A DNA stretch of 64,000 bases from Chlorobium sp. (GCA_028277225.1 JANQHB010000004.1:1-64000), one strand, 5' to 3'. Positions 46,750-56,356 are shown, counted from the first letter of the stretch. The notes: generated by a model from the letters alone, not told the origin. Program-made: numbers and translations.

Positions 46750-49700
46750 TCAAACAGTGACGTGCACCAGTCCCCCGGAGGCGAAAAAGTTGATCCAGCA
46801 GCTCTCGACCGGTTTTCCGGTGACCGCTTCAAGCGCCTGTTTGTAAGCGGCAAGCTGTCCGCTATACCCCTTCGACCGCTCTTCCCACTGCTCACGTTCA
46901 AGCAGCATGATCTTGTGGTCGATAACAACCCAGCCCTCAGGAGTTTCCAGAAGCAGGTCGATCTGTCCCTTCAGCACCTGGTTTTCCGGCAGAACCTGTT
47001 CGATCGGCGTTTCGACAAACATCCGCTGCGCTGGCCACCGCTCTGTAAGCTTGCTGCGGAACGTTTCAAGCTGAAGAACGAAAGCGTCCGGATCGCAGAA
47101 ATCCGGCACAGTATAGGCATCCGTCATCCTTGTTACAGAAGCTGCATTGCAGATGCCCGGCTTTTGCGTAAGAGCGAATGCAAGCATATCGTGAACCACC
47201 GTTCCCTTTTCTGCGGGCTCTATCGCTTGTCGCAAGTCGAGCTTCCGGCCATAAACAACCGTTTCGACAACGCTGGACTGCTCTACAGCTTCCTGTAATG
47301 AAGGTGAAACCTGTTCAGGCATTCGCTCCACCGGCGGCTCTTTCGAAGAAAACCAGGAAAGCGCCTGCCTTTCATCGGACTTTGATCCGGCTTCCTTCCC
47401 GATCTCGAACCCGCCCCTTTTGATACAACGCAGTCTTCCGCCGTCCGGCAGTTTTACAGTCTCTCCGTCACCGTTGGCAAAACAGGACGCCCCGGCCTGA
47501 TCGAGCCATGCACAGGAGTCGTATTTTGCCAAAGTACAGAGTACAAGACAATCCCTCGCCCTTGTCATTGCGACATAAAGAAGTCTTGCCGACTCTTCCT
47601 GTGCAAGCCTTTCCCCTTCCCTGAAAAAAGAACTCTCCCTGACTGTGCCGATACCGTCAAACGGTATCCGTGAGCTGAAGGGCATGGGCCAGAACCTGAT
47701 GAAACGATCACGCAGAGGATCGGATGCGTCAAGCTCAGCGCTGCCCGCTGCAACCGGAGATTTGACATCAGCTTCCGATCTCTTGTCGAGATCGAACAAT
47801 ATCACGACCGGCCATTCCAGCCCTTTTGACTTGTGGTAGGTAAGCACCCGCACCGCATTTGTCGGCGATTCGGGAAAAAAGTCTTTCTCCTCTTCTGCAA
47901 TTTCGGTGAACCAGTTCACCAATCCCCTTACTCCCGGTGAAACACCCCTCGAAGTACACTCCTCTTCATAATCCTGAGCAAGTTCAACAACGGCCTGTAT
48001 GTTCCGAAGCCGCATTGTGGCTTCATCCCCGTTCCTGCACCAGGCCAGGACGTACCGGACCGATCCTGTCATGCTTGTCAAAGCCTCGAGCGCTTTGTGA
48101 GGTGACATGAGCATGCTTTTGTCACGCAACGCCGCTATCTCCCGGAGAGCGGGATGGAATTCATCCCCCTCTTCGAGCCACAGATCGGGTTCACTGCTGC
48201 TTTTGAGACAGTCCAGTCTGCTCTGGATCCATTCTTCAGGTTCGCTGCAGGTTGCAAGCGAATAGAGTTCAGCCGTCGCGAGAGTATCGGACGGGTCCAG
48301 AAGACGCCGGAGCGCTGCGACAAGAAAAACACCCTCGGGGGAGGACAGCAGTCCCGGCTGCAGCGTTGCAACCGGTATGCCACCTCTTTTGAGGGCGCCC
48401 GCAATGTCCTGCACGTGGGAGTTTGTCCGGGCCAGGATCGCAATATCGTCGTACCTGACAGGACGCCACCGCTCTTGTTCTTTGTCGTGTACCTCGTATG
48501 CCGAATCAAACAGCCATCGTACACCCCCGGCGACCTCCCTGCATTGTGACTCAAGCTTTTTTCCTTCAAGCACCCACTGAAAACAGGAAGACTGTCGCGG
48601 ATGCTCTTCGCGCTTCGGTTCAAGGACGATATCCTCCGGATCGAGCATCGAATCGAAGGTGCTCTTGAACACGCTGTTAACAGCGTTCACCAGCGAAGGA
48701 ACCGTCCGCCACGAATATGGAAGCACCTCTTTGTCACCATGCTTCAAATAATCGAGCACCGCGTGCATGAGCCGTGCATCGCCGCCACGGAACCCATAGA
48801 TCGCCTGCTTGACGTCCCCGACCCAGTATGTCTCGCCTGCAAGAACGGCAAGCTTCAGAAAGAGCGCAAGCTGGATCGGGCTGGTGTCCTGAAACTCGTC
48901 AACAAGCAGAAGATCGAGCTTGTCACCGAGCTGCTCCCGTACCGCAGGATTATCGAGACCTGCAAGCATACGGGACTCCTGATCGGCAAAATCGACAAAT
49001 CCCAGTTCGCGTTTCGTCTGCTGATAGGTGGCGAGAGCCTTTTCGGCAATAGCAAACACCGTTTTGAGATATGCCCGTAGATCTTCATGCAGACGCGGAT
49101 GGGAAGCGACGGAACCGCATAACGACCTCAAGCCCTCCAGAACCTCGACCAGTTCCTTTCGCAGTCTCGGTGTCGCGACTCTTTTCCAGTCGTTCCATAC
49201 GGCAGTCCCGGATTGAAGGGCATTGTCGAAACGCCGGAGAAGTTCGTAATACTCCCGTGTTACGTTTACCTCCTTTTGGGCAAGTGCATCTTCAAGAAAT
49301 GGTTTTACAGCCGCTATTTCCGAAAGCACCAGGCGATCGGGAATCTCTGAAAGAGCTTCGGGAAAAAGGGCAAGCAGATCATCGGCGTTTTCTTCGGCAA
49401 ACGTCGAAAAACGGCCCGGATCGATATCGTTGTATCGTGCATGATCGATAATGGCACTGACGTGCTCTTTCCAGAGCTGCTTTCCGTTTCGGGGATTTAT
49501 GTAGCCCAGCCGTTCCGCAAGTGCAGTAACCGCTTCGAGTTCTTTCGGACCTGTCGAATCGTCGAGGGCACAGGATAGCCGTTCCATCGCCGCGTTTTCA
49601 TCGAGGACGTTCTGTTCCATCGTCAATCCAAGCTCGAACGCGAAACGTTTGAGCAAACCGCCGCATACGCTGTTGACCGTTCCGATCTGGGCTCCTGCCA

Positions 49701-49914
49701 TCGAAACCGCAAGGTCATGCCGGTTTTCATCGAGGAGTTTTATGCGCACACGCTCTTTGAGTTCAGTTGCCGCTTTGACAGTGAACGTCGTAGCGATGAT
49801 CCCCTCAGGCTTTGCTTCTTTTTTCAGAAGCTTTTCGCAGAGAATTTCAGTGAGTCGCGTGGTTTTTCCCGAACCCGCACCGGCACTGATAAAGGTGATC
49901 CGTCCGCTCTTCAT
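46750..49914 (-). CDS. addA: AddA/RecB-like UvrD-type helicase-nuclease
   Basis: About 1054 residues. UvrD/Rep helicase motifs: Walker A in AGAGSGKTTRLTE (about 9-21), IIATTFTVKAATELKERV (Ia), LLLVDEFQDTSPIQ (II), GDVKQAIYGFRGGD (III), and late VRVLTYHKSKGLEWPVVILFD (V) and LLYVAMTRARD (VI). The C-terminal PD-(D/E)xK nuclease site is GQIDLLLET with VIDHK. Together with the next gene upstream it would process double-strand breaks for RecA loading. The start at 49914 overlaps the addB stop by four bases (ATGA). Confidence 0.9.
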   Translation of the reverse strand: MKSGRITFISAGAGSGKTTRLTEILCEKLLKKEAKPEGIIATTFTVKAATELKERVRIKLLDENRHDLAVSMAGAQIGTVNSVCGGLLKRFAFELGLTMEQNVLDENAAMERLSCALDDSTGPKELEAVTALAERLGYINPRNGKQLWKEHVSAIIDHARYNDIDPGRFSTFAEENADDLLALFPEALSEIPDRLVLSEIAAVKPFLEDALAQKEVNVTREYYELLRRFDNALQSGTAVWNDWKRVATPRLRKELVEVLEGLRSLCGSVASHPRLHEDLRAYLKTVFAIAEKALATYQQTKRELGFVDFADQESRMLAGLDNPAVREQLGDKLDLLLVDEFQDTSPIQLALFLKLAVLAGETYWVGDVKQAIYGFRGGDARLMHAVLDYLKHGDKEVLPYSWRTVPSLVNAVNSVFKSTFDSMLDPEDIVLEPKREEHPRQSSCFQWVLEGKKLESQCREVAGGVRWLFDSAYEVHDKEQERWRPVRYDDIAILARTNSHVQDIAGALKRGGIPVATLQPGLLSSPEGVFLVAALRRLLDPSDTLATAELYSLATCSEPEEWIQSRLDCLKSSSEPDLWLEEGDEFHPALREIAALRDKSMLMSPHKALEALTSMTGSVRYVLAWCRNGDEATMRLRNIQAVVELAQDYEEECTSRGVSPGVRGLVNWFTEIAEEEKDFFPESPTNAVRVLTYHKSKGLEWPVVILFDLDKRSEADVKSPVAAGSAELDASDPLRDRFIRFWPMPFSSRIPFDGIGTVRESSFFREGERLAQEESARLLYVAMTRARDCLVLCTLAKYDSCAWLDQAGASCFANGDGETVKLPDGGRLRCIKRGGFEIGKEAGSKSDERQALSWFSSKEPPVERMPEQVSPSLQEAVEQSSVVETVVYGRKLDLRQAIEPAEKGTVVHDMLAFALTQKPGICNAASVTRMTDAYTVPDFCDPDAFVLQLETFRSKLTERWPAQRMFVETPIEQVLPENQVLKGQIDLLLETPEGWVVIDHKIMLLEREQWEERSKGYSGQLAAYKQALEAVTGKPVESCWINFFASGGLVHVTV

Positions 49915-52544
49915 AGGTAAACCTCCCAACCTTCAAGAAAACGGTATGGATTACAGGGATCCTCTCCCGTCCTGAAACCGATCACGCCCTCAGGCGGAGC
50001 AACATCCTCATGTTCATCAATCCCGTCGCCTGCTACAGGAACAATGCCTTTTTCCAGAAGGGTTTTCCGCCAGGAAAAGCTGTCGAGCACACGCTGCCAT
50101 AAGAGCTCTGCAGATTCACCGTTTCCCGGAACAACGACCTCGGCCTGCGGAAATATACCTTTCCGGTCCGCAATGAGCCTCGATCTTCCGATGACATAGT
50201 AGGCAAGGCCTGGCCAAGCCCCTACTCTGCCGGCTACCATTGCGGCATAAGCAAGCAGTTGCAGGTGTGTCCCCTCCTTGAGGCTGTTGCGCCTCGTTTC
50301 TGTACCGCCCCACTTTAAATCGATAACCGTCAATTGTCCGTCTCTGTCTGCAAGAAGCAGGTCGGCACGACCTCTCATCACCACTCCTTCAACACTGCCC
50401 TGAAGCTCGGTTTCGGCTTCCATCCTTTGCCCTCCCCGCTCCACGAGCACCGGTAGAAGCCTTGCAACCGCCCTTCTGACAGTACTCCGCAGGTTTTCGA
50501 GATCAGCTCCCCTGCCGGGCAGGAGAAGCAGGGCACCCTCATGCCTGACCAGTACCGGAAAGACCTCGTTGAACCATGCATCGAATTCAATCGCACCGAG
50601 GTTTTTCTCCTGAAGCATTGCAACGAGCTCCTGAACAATCCTGTGTGCCAGCAGCCCATAAAGCCTTATCCCGTCGCTCATGCCGATGAACTGCGGCTGC
50701 CGTATCCTTGCAACCTGGTCGAGAAACCAGCAGGAAGGGGCGGCGATAAAAGCCTCGAGTGAGGTTGGTGAAAAATGGCATTGCGCAATAGTCACACGTT
50801 CGGGAAGGCTCCAGAATTGCTTCCTCCGGGGCAGATCAAGAACGGGAAGGGTTTTGCCAGTCCCGTCAGAACCTGAAATGATGCCTTCAACCTGCCTGAT
50901 CCCGGCACCGGGAACGTATCGGGACAATTCGAGCCAGAAAGGATGATGTTCTTCTGTTTCAGGAGGAAGAACCAGCGTCAGTTTTTTTTCTGCAGCAAGC
51001 ACAGGACGCCTCCAGTCTTCGGACTGCCACCTGAGCAAGGTTTCCAGAGACGGGATCATCACTCCCTCACGCTCGAGAAGCGACCTCTCGGCCGCTGTCC
51101 AGGGTGGCCCCTGTTCCATCTGCGGCTCCGCCGCCCACCACCAGAGAACATGCGAAAACGGCTCGCAGACAGCACCCGGACTTGAGGTATCGGAAATACT
51201 TCCCGCTTCACGCCGACGGTAAGGAACCGTCCCGCTGTCAGCCATTTCAAGCAGCTTTTCGATCTGGTATCTGCCGGCGTGACGCTCCCCATCTGCACGC
51301 AACATCGACAGCGCATCCCGGAAAGCCGACGCCTGATCGAGGGCGGCAGACCAGACGGCTGCATTTCCATCACGTTCATCACTGTCGACTTTCTTCGAAT
51401 CCAGAAAATCCGATACCCTTCCGGCGCACTGTATAAGCTGATCAAGGGGAATCGGGCTTGCCGGAGAATGACTCGCTCCCAGCCATCGCTGGATTTCCTC
51501 AACCGCGTTCCGCCCGCTTCCACCGTCATTGATTTTGAACTGCTCCAGCACCTTGTTCCACTCCGGACTTCCTGTCCCCGGTGACCGGGCGACTGTACGT
51601 GCAAGCTCTTCTGCAAGCGCCGGATCGAGAGGATTGACCTTTTCGGGCAGGGCAAGGAACGAAAAGAGAGCATCAACATCCAGCGGCTCCTGCAAAAGCC
51701 TGGTGGCAAGCGGAAGCAGCTGGAAGACAGGGCCGCCATTCTTCCTTGTTGAAAAGCCCTGTTGTGCCATCCCCTCTGAAACCAGCACCTCATCGAGAAG
51801 GGACGGTTCAACAGGGTGAACAAGAAGCGTGTCGCCGGGCAGATCGGCAAGATCCCGAACAGAGCGGTATGCTGCAGCAAGCGGAGTAGCGGCAGTCAGA
51901 ACAGTTACAGAACCATCGTCCACAGCCGCATCAGGACAAGCTGGGCCAACGTGTTCCAGGAGGCGCCGCTGCAGTTCATACAAATGTGTTCCCGGAACAG
52001 CCAGAGGTCTTTCAAAGCTGCTGCTGTATCTGAACGGGAGCTGCCGGATCACCTCCTGCCAACAGAGTGGATGGCGATCGAGCGGTTCGAGCAGAACCAA
52101 TGAGGTTATAGGGGTTTGCATATCCTGCAATGCTGCCGCAACCAGAATAAGCCGCTCACCGTTTCCCGGCGAAAGCCCTTCGTTTTTCAAACCATGCTCG
52201 ATATCGGCAAGATCGAGAAGCCTTTTTGAATGCCCTTCCAGGCTGAAGAATCCTTTCCAGCCATGGAGATAGAGATCATCCCTCCATTCAAGAAGCCGAT
52301 CTGCCACACCGAAATCATCTATCAGCATCGATCGACTGTAAAAACGGTTGCCGTCATCGACCCGTTTGAGAACCTTTCTGCAGACAAGCGTCCTCTGCAG
52401 CCTGGACTGCCGTTTTCCCGAAAGGCCGAGATACAGTTCCAGTTGCGAAAGCAGGCCCGAGGGGCCGAGCATGAGGCGGTCAAAGGCATCCTGCCGTTTC
52501 CAGCTTCGCTTTTTATCCAGGTTCAATCCGAGAATAACCTTCAT
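49911..52544 (-). CDS. addB: AddB-like nuclease subunit
   Basis: About 877 residues, partner of the helicase gene. The N-terminal half is divergent and lacks a clear Walker A. The C-terminal PD-(D/E)xK nuclease is recognisable: GRADLLLADRDGQLTVIDLKWGG, then LQLLAYAAMV. A LVEPSLLDEV-like region and the WGDxPxxW-type helicase remnants are not clear, so this is an inactivated-helicase or scaffold type. Cys residues for an Fe-S cluster as in classical AddB are not obvious by eye. The ATG at 52544 is preferred over a TTG 14 codons earlier. It is coupled to addA by a 4-base overlap. Confidence 0.82.
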   Translation of the reverse strand: MKVILGLNLDKKRSWKRQDAFDRLMLGPSGLLSQLELYLGLSGKRQSRLQRTLVCRKVLKRVDDGNRFYSRSMLIDDFGVADRLLEWRDDLYLHGWKGFFSLEGHSKRLLDLADIEHGLKNEGLSPGNGERLILVAAALQDMQTPITSLVLLEPLDRHPLCWQEVIRQLPFRYSSSFERPLAVPGTHLYELQRRLLEHVGPACPDAAVDDGSVTVLTAATPLAAAYRSVRDLADLPGDTLLVHPVEPSLLDEVLVSEGMAQQGFSTRKNGGPVFQLLPLATRLLQEPLDVDALFSFLALPEKVNPLDPALAEELARTVARSPGTGSPEWNKVLEQFKINDGGSGRNAVEEIQRWLGASHSPASPIPLDQLIQCAGRVSDFLDSKKVDSDERDGNAAVWSAALDQASAFRDALSMLRADGERHAGRYQIEKLLEMADSGTVPYRRREAGSISDTSSPGAVCEPFSHVLWWWAAEPQMEQGPPWTAAERSLLEREGVMIPSLETLLRWQSEDWRRPVLAAEKKLTLVLPPETEEHHPFWLELSRYVPGAGIRQVEGIISGSDGTGKTLPVLDLPRRKQFWSLPERVTIAQCHFSPTSLEAFIAAPSCWFLDQVARIRQPQFIGMSDGIRLYGLLAHRIVQELVAMLQEKNLGAIEFDAWFNEVFPVLVRHEGALLLLPGRGADLENLRSTVRRAVARLLPVLVERGGQRMEAETELQGSVEGVVMRGRADLLLADRDGQLTVIDLKWGGTETRRNSLKEGTHLQLLAYAAMVAGRVGAWPGLAYYVIGRSRLIADRKGIFPQAEVVVPGNGESAELLWQRVLDSFSWRKTLLEKGIVPVAGDGIDEHEDVAPPEGVIGFRTGEDPCNPYRFLEGWEVYL

Positions 52545-52756
52545 GAGCGTCTTTCTTGGCAGCGGTTCAGTGAGTACAGGATACAACCATTCTCATATCC
52601 TGAAAAATAGGCCATAAGACCATGATCACAAATCAGTCACAGCAATTGAGAGGCCATAAAAACATCAACCATAATTCGATCGGAAGCAAAATCAGACAAA
52701 TGAAAAATAGGCGTATATTGCAGATGAATCGATACACACCTGAAAAATCAGCATCA

Positions 52757-52903
52757 ATGAAGCGTTTTGCACAAGGTATTCTCCTGGTACTGATCGTTTT
52801 TGGAGCCCCCCTTCTTATTCTGTCACTGTTCAGGGAAACAGAAAGGAGTTCCCATGGAACAGTCGGCCGGGAGATCCATAACTCCGGAGCCTGCAATGAA
52901 TAA
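52757..52903 (+). CDS. Possible small single-pass membrane peptide (weak)
   Basis: From the ATG at 52757 a 48-codon frame reads MKRFAQGILLVLIVFGAPL, one membrane helix, then a polar end. An earlier ATG at 52724 is possible. Its last 50 bases overlap the next, better supported membrane-protein gene in another frame, which reduces the likelihood that the peptide is real. Confidence 0.3.
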   Translation: MKRFAQGILLVLIVFGAPLLILSLFRETERSSHGTVGREIHNSGACNE

Positions 52904-53270
52904 AGCATATACACTGATCTCTGCACTCGTCATCGCTCTTGTAGCGGTCTTTCATCTTGTCCGGGCCCTTATGGGCTGGGATTTCATCATCGGTGACTAC
53001 TCCCTGGCGGTGATGCGATCATGGATTGTCTTCGGCGTCCTGTTCTGCCTTGCCGCATGGGGCATAAAGGGAGGAAGTGCATATCTTATTGTCTCCTCCC
53101 TGCTGTTCGGACTCGTTGCCATCCTCCATATCTACCGCGTCCTCGTTACAGGAACAGTCGTTCTCGTTAACAACGCAGAGTTCCCGCTGAACGCGTCATG
53201 GGGCGCATTTGCGCTTTGCCTGCTCCTTTGCGCCTGGGGGATCAAAAGCTACGTTTCCCGAAACAACTGA
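52854..53270 (+). CDS. Small four-helix membrane protein, unknown function
   Basis: 138 residues with four membrane helices (about 17-40, 50-70, 76-97, 112-130). The two halves share WGI endings (LAAWGIKGG and LCAWGIKSY), suggesting an internal duplication of two-helix units. AAAGGAGTT lies just before the ATG at 52854, a clear ribosome-binding site that decides the start. No catalytic residues or known family seen. It begins a run of tightly packed genes leading to the Nudix hydrolase. Confidence 0.65.
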   Translation: MEQSAGRSITPEPAMNKAYTLISALVIALVAVFHLVRALMGWDFIIGDYSLAVMRSWIVFGVLFCLAAWGIKGGSAYLIVSSLLFGLVAILHIYRVLVTGTVVLVNNAEFPLNASWGAFALCLLLCAWGIKSYVSRNN

Positions 53271-53286
53271 AACCGGAGAAACAACA

Positions 53287-53475
53287 ATGGCTGCATTCCA
53301 TACCGTTTCTTCCGGATCACTCCACACGGGAAGGCTTGAGCGGATTGACGACCTGCTTATGCTCTTGAAATCCTCGCTCTTGACCATGCTATCCGGCTCG
53401 GAAAAATCGAGGCTTTTGAAGGACCTGATTTCAACCGCGGGCCGGATCAGGAAACAGGATTGCCATTGTGGGTAA
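53287..53475 (+). CDS. Small helical protein, unknown function
   Basis: 62 residues: MAAFHTVSSGSLHTGRLERI, then a leucine-rich helix (DDLLMLLKSSLLTMLSGS) and a basic end closing with CHCG. GGAGAAAC lies eight bases before the ATG. Its end overlaps the Nudix gene start by eight bases, which supports translation of the frame. Function unknown. Confidence 0.5.
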   Translation: MAAFHTVSSGSLHTGRLERIDDLLMLLKSSLLTMLSGSEKSRLLKDLISTAGRIRKQDCHCG

Positions 53476-53893
53476 GGTAGAGAGCATCCCCCATATCGGT
53501 GACGTTGTATGTGCTATCATCGAAAAAGATGATCGGTTTCTCATTGCGCAGCGGCCTGAAGGAAAATCGCTCGCGCTGCTGTGGGAGTTTCCGGGAGGAA
53601 AGGTTGAAGCCGGTGAAGAGATGGAGGAAGCCCTCAAAAGAGAGCTCTGTGAAGAGCTGCATGTGGAGATCGTGGTCATTCGCCCACTGTCGCCCTCTTT
53701 TCACGCCTATCATGATTTTTCGCTGAGGCTCGTTCCCTTCCTCTGCAGACTGAGCAAAGGCGAACCCCGCAGCCTTGAACACAAGGAACTTCGCTGGATC
53801 AAACCGGAAGATATAGCTCTCTACGCCTTTCCGGAAGCCGACCTGCCGGTGCTCGAAGAGTACCTTGACCTGATCGCCGGCAGGAAAGAATGA
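53468..53893 (+). CDS. MutT-type Nudix hydrolase
   Basis: 141 residues with a full Nudix box: GGKVEAGEEMEEALKRELCEEL (shown here as G-x5-E-x7-R-E-L-x-E-E-L), preceded by IAQRPEGKSLALLWEFPGG as in 8-oxo-dGTP diphosphatase MutT. Short length and RRPE-like loop favour MutT over ADP-sugar hydrolases. The start is GTG at 53468, overlapping the preceding small gene by eight bases; the next ATG would remove the first strand. It converges on the FISUMP lipoprotein gene 6 bp away. Confidence 0.88.
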   Translation: MGKVESIPHIGDVVCAIIEKDDRFLIAQRPEGKSLALLWEFPGGKVEAGEEMEEALKRELCEELHVEIVVIRPLSPSFHAYHDFSLRLVPFLCRLSKGEPRSLEHKELRWIKPEDIALYAFPEADLPVLEEYLDLIAGRKE

Positions 53894-53899
53894 TGAACG

Positions 53900-54637
53900 T
53901 TACTCCTTGATGCAGCGTACCGAAAAACCGCATTTCTTGTTAAAGCTGAATCGGTAGACACCCGTCTCATTGGTCGTTATGCCCCTGAACCACACCCTGT
54001 CGTTTTCGGCTTCGGTGTTAGTCCAGAAGGATGCATACCTGCCAAAAAAGTTGAACGGGCCATCGTTGTCGCGGTACCCGCCCGCCACTGCCGAAAAACC
54101 GGTCTCATTGGTTGCCCCGCCGTTGGGTTCTTTCCAGTGTTCCGTTCCGCTCTCCTTGAGCTTCCCGCCGACATTCGCATCATTACCGCGAAACTCGACC
54201 TCACCGGTTACGTCCGGATTCATGCCGAGATGCTCCTCGAGCTTACGCCAGTCCTCCTCGGTGGGAATGCGCCAGCCTTCAGGCGCAAGACCCCGCGGAT
54301 CACTGACTGCATACCAGTTGTAAAGCTTGCCGTAAACCTTGCCGTTCTCCGGATTGTTATCATACTCGCTCCACGCTCCGGTCTCGAGAACAACCCACTC
54401 CTCCAGTGCAGTAAACCCGGGAATCGCATCGCCGTTCCGGTATCGTGTCACCTTCAGGTTCTCGGCCATCCAGACCTGGTCGCCGATACGAACAGTGGTA
54501 TACTCATTTCCGTCGATGTCTGTCACCGGTTCGGAAAACTGCGGTCCGGCAGGCTTCTTCTCCGTACAAGCGAAGATTGCAAGAAGAACGATTGCCGCAG
54601 CAAGTGGTAGTATTGAATATGATATAAAACGTTTCAT
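53900..54637 (-). CDS. FISUMP-domain lipoprotein
   Basis: 245 residues. The N-terminus MKRFISYSILPLAAAIVLLA leads to lipobox AIFAC (Cys24), so the protein is probably an outer-membrane lipoprotein. The rest is one FISUMP domain: VTDIDGNEYTTVRIGDQVWM, AENLKVTRYRNGDAIPG, LYNWYAVSDPRGLAPEGWRIP, TEEDWRKLEEHLG, GGYRDND, FWTNTEAEN, and final CGFSVRCIKE. It parallels the protein at 22987-23802 in the same domain but differs in anchoring. The function of the domain is unknown. Confidence 0.87.
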   Translation of the reverse strand: MKRFISYSILPLAAAIVLLAIFACTEKKPAGPQFSEPVTDIDGNEYTTVRIGDQVWMAENLKVTRYRNGDAIPGFTALEEWVVLETGAWSEYDNNPENGKVYGKLYNWYAVSDPRGLAPEGWRIPTEEDWRKLEEHLGMNPDVTGEVEFRGNDANVGGKLKESGTEHWKEPNGGATNETGFSAVAGGYRDNDGPFNFFGRYASFWTNTEAENDRVWFRGITTNETGVYRFSFNKKCGFSVRCIKE

Positions 54638-54663
54638 ACATCGGATTATTTACTGTTCCGGCC

Positions 54664-54945
54664 TCACACCATCACCTTTGTTTCGAAAAAGTATTGCAAG
54701 ATGCATTCTCCCGCCTCCTGAAGAGCTTTATCGATAGCGGCTTCATCATCACATTCTTCAAGAAGCTCAACCTCCTCTGCAAGGCAGACGTCTTCCGGTT
54801 CTTCAGCTTCCGTTGAACAACTGTCCGGATTGTCGAATGGATTATCGGTAACCATTTTCGAGACAAGCCCTTTGAGCCGGGGAGACACAAGCCTCTCAAA
54901 AACAAACCTGTCACCTTCCCTGTATATCTTGAAATCCTTGTTCAT
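54664..54945 (-). CDS. Small acidic protein, unknown function
   Basis: 93 residues. The first 35 are mixed (MNKDFKIYREGDRFVFERLV), followed by a very acidic middle with regularly spaced cysteines (DSCSTEAEEPEDVCLAEEVELLEECDDE in part) and a final helix with GECILQYFFETKVMV. Four or so cysteines in an acidic stretch could bind metal; this is speculation. It precedes the FISUMP lipoprotein gene by 26 bp on the same strand. Confidence 0.5.
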   Translation of the reverse strand: MNKDFKIYREGDRFVFERLVSPRLKGLVSKMVTDNPFDNPDSCSTEAEEPEDVCLAEEVELLEECDDEAAIDKALQEAGECILQYFFETKVMV

Positions 54946-55007
54946 ATATCCACTGTCTTGTTGAAAAAAAACAGCTGTAAGTTAGGGTAATTCCGGGAAA
55001 ATCAAGA

Positions 55008-55069
55008 ATCGTGTTATTCGTGAATGGTGATTCGTGATTCGTGATTCGTGATTCGTGATTCGTGAATGG
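55008..55069. repeat. GTGATTC tandem heptamer array
   Basis: Five perfect copies of GTGATTC run from 55027 to 55061, followed by GTGAATG and preceded by related partial units (GTGTTATTC, GTGAATG). It lies in the 295-bp gap between the acidic protein and the alpha/beta hydrolase. No coding or hairpin potential beyond the repeat. Confidence 0.85.
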
Positions 55070-55211
55070 AAGATAGCGGGAAGAGGAGAGTGTCAGGTGA
55101 AAATATTTTTTCTGTATAGTCTGGCTGTTCGATGGTTAATCGTACAGGGTTACCGGTTAAGAGAGCAAAGAGAACCCCCGAATGCATGATAATGCATTTC
55201 TTTTTGATAGT

Positions 55212-55231
55212 GACAATCGCTCAATTTAGGT
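55212..55231. repeat. Solo right end of the MITE-like element
   Basis: GACAATCGCTCAATTTAGGT matches the right end of the elements at 4451-8902. No matching left end is found nearby, so this is a solo or truncated end. It lies just beyond the 3' end of the alpha/beta hydrolase gene. Confidence 0.6.
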
Positions 55232-55240
55232 TCCGGTCTT

Positions 55241-56224
55241 TCAGGATGACCCTGGAGTTGATCGATTGCCATTGACGGCCTGAATCTGCTCCACTATCAA
55301 TCCGGTGGCTTTTTCAGGAAGTTCGAGCGTAATCAGGTGCCCGCATTTTGGAACACAGACATAAGAACCCTTTTTTGCACAATCACGCAGTTTGCGGATG
55401 TTCCTGCTGCTCATGATTACATCGCCGTCTCCGGCTACAAACAGAAGAGGAACGTCAACGCTTGCTACCATATCAGGGATGGATTCTGTGACTTCACGCA
55501 TGGTAATCTGGCGGGTAGTCATGAGGATAGCTTCGGGACAACAAAGTTCGAGACTTTTGACACCGACCATAATATCGTGAAACGAAACAGGATTTCTGGC
55601 CAGGACAACCCTCGCATACGCATAGAGTGGCTGCCACCATGGAATTTTTCTCAGTACCTTGTTGAATGTGAACGTCAGTATTGCCGGGGCGAAACGTTCC
55701 AGAATCGCATTATTCGGCGTTGAACCGAAATTGTAAAAAATGATCGACTTGATATTGTCATGTGTTTTAGACGCGTAATCGAGCGTCACAAACGGACCAA
55801 AGGAAAACGCGGCAATATGAAAATCATGTATACCCAGCTTTTCGACGATTTCGGCAAGATCGTTCGAAAAAGAGGCAATGGAATAATCCTTGCGCGGATC
55901 GGAATTCGACCAGCCGTGCCCCTTCAGGTCATAGGCTATAGTCCGTATCCCCTGGCGGTTCAGTTCCCTGATAACATGATGCCACCACAGCCACCAGCAG
56001 TCCCAGCCGTGAACAAGAAGGACGGTTTCTTCCGCATCTTCCGGCCCTGAAACCTGGTAATGATGAACAACCCCGTTGATTTCAATAAACCGGCTGTTCT
56101 TCATCAGTTCGAGCTCATATTCCGCCCGTCTGACTCTTTTCGGGTCACCGGCTTTCTGCTCCCGTTCCAGTTCTTCCTTGTAAGAAAGGTACTTATCCGT
56201 TGGGGACAGCTCTGTAACATTCAT
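55241..56224 (-). CDS. Alpha/beta hydrolase
   Basis: 327 residues. The fold is recognisable: oxyanion-side HGWDCWWLWWHHVI, the nucleophile elbow AFSFGPFV (Ser in A-x-S-x-G instead of the usual G-x-S-x-G), an acid in LLFVAGDGDVIM and His in VPKCGHLITLELP. The first 40 residues are a charged extension (TDKYLSYKEELEREQKAGDP). The substrate is unknown; esterase, lipase or haloalkane-type activities are possible. The start at 56224 follows GGTGGA, which decides it over an ATG nine codons earlier. It is divergent from serC. Confidence 0.87.
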   Translation of the reverse strand: MNVTELSPTDKYLSYKEELEREQKAGDPKRVRRAEYELELMKNSRFIEINGVVHHYQVSGPEDAEETVLLVHGWDCWWLWWHHVIRELNRQGIRTIAYDLKGHGWSNSDPRKDYSIASFSNDLAEIVEKLGIHDFHIAAFSFGPFVTLDYASKTHDNIKSIIFYNFGSTPNNAILERFAPAILTFTFNKVLRKIPWWQPLYAYARVVLARNPVSFHDIMVGVKSLELCCPEAILMTTRQITMREVTESIPDMVASVDVPLLFVAGDGDVIMSSRNIRKLRDCAKKGSYVCVPKCGHLITLELPEKATGLIVEQIQAVNGNRSTPGSS

Positions 56225-56356
56225 GTTTCCACCAGTTTCAAACAGTGCCATTACGAAGATTCAATACAGAAAGTTATTGAATGTTTTTAAATTACATCAT
56301 TCATTTTTTGCGGCAGGCTCGCTCTAACCCGTGCCGCCGCCTTGAGCAAATTCTTG

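Noticed and set aside
55027..55068. CRISPR-like array
   Set aside because: Units are 7 bp with no spacers, so it is a simple tandem repeat. No cas genes occur in the window.
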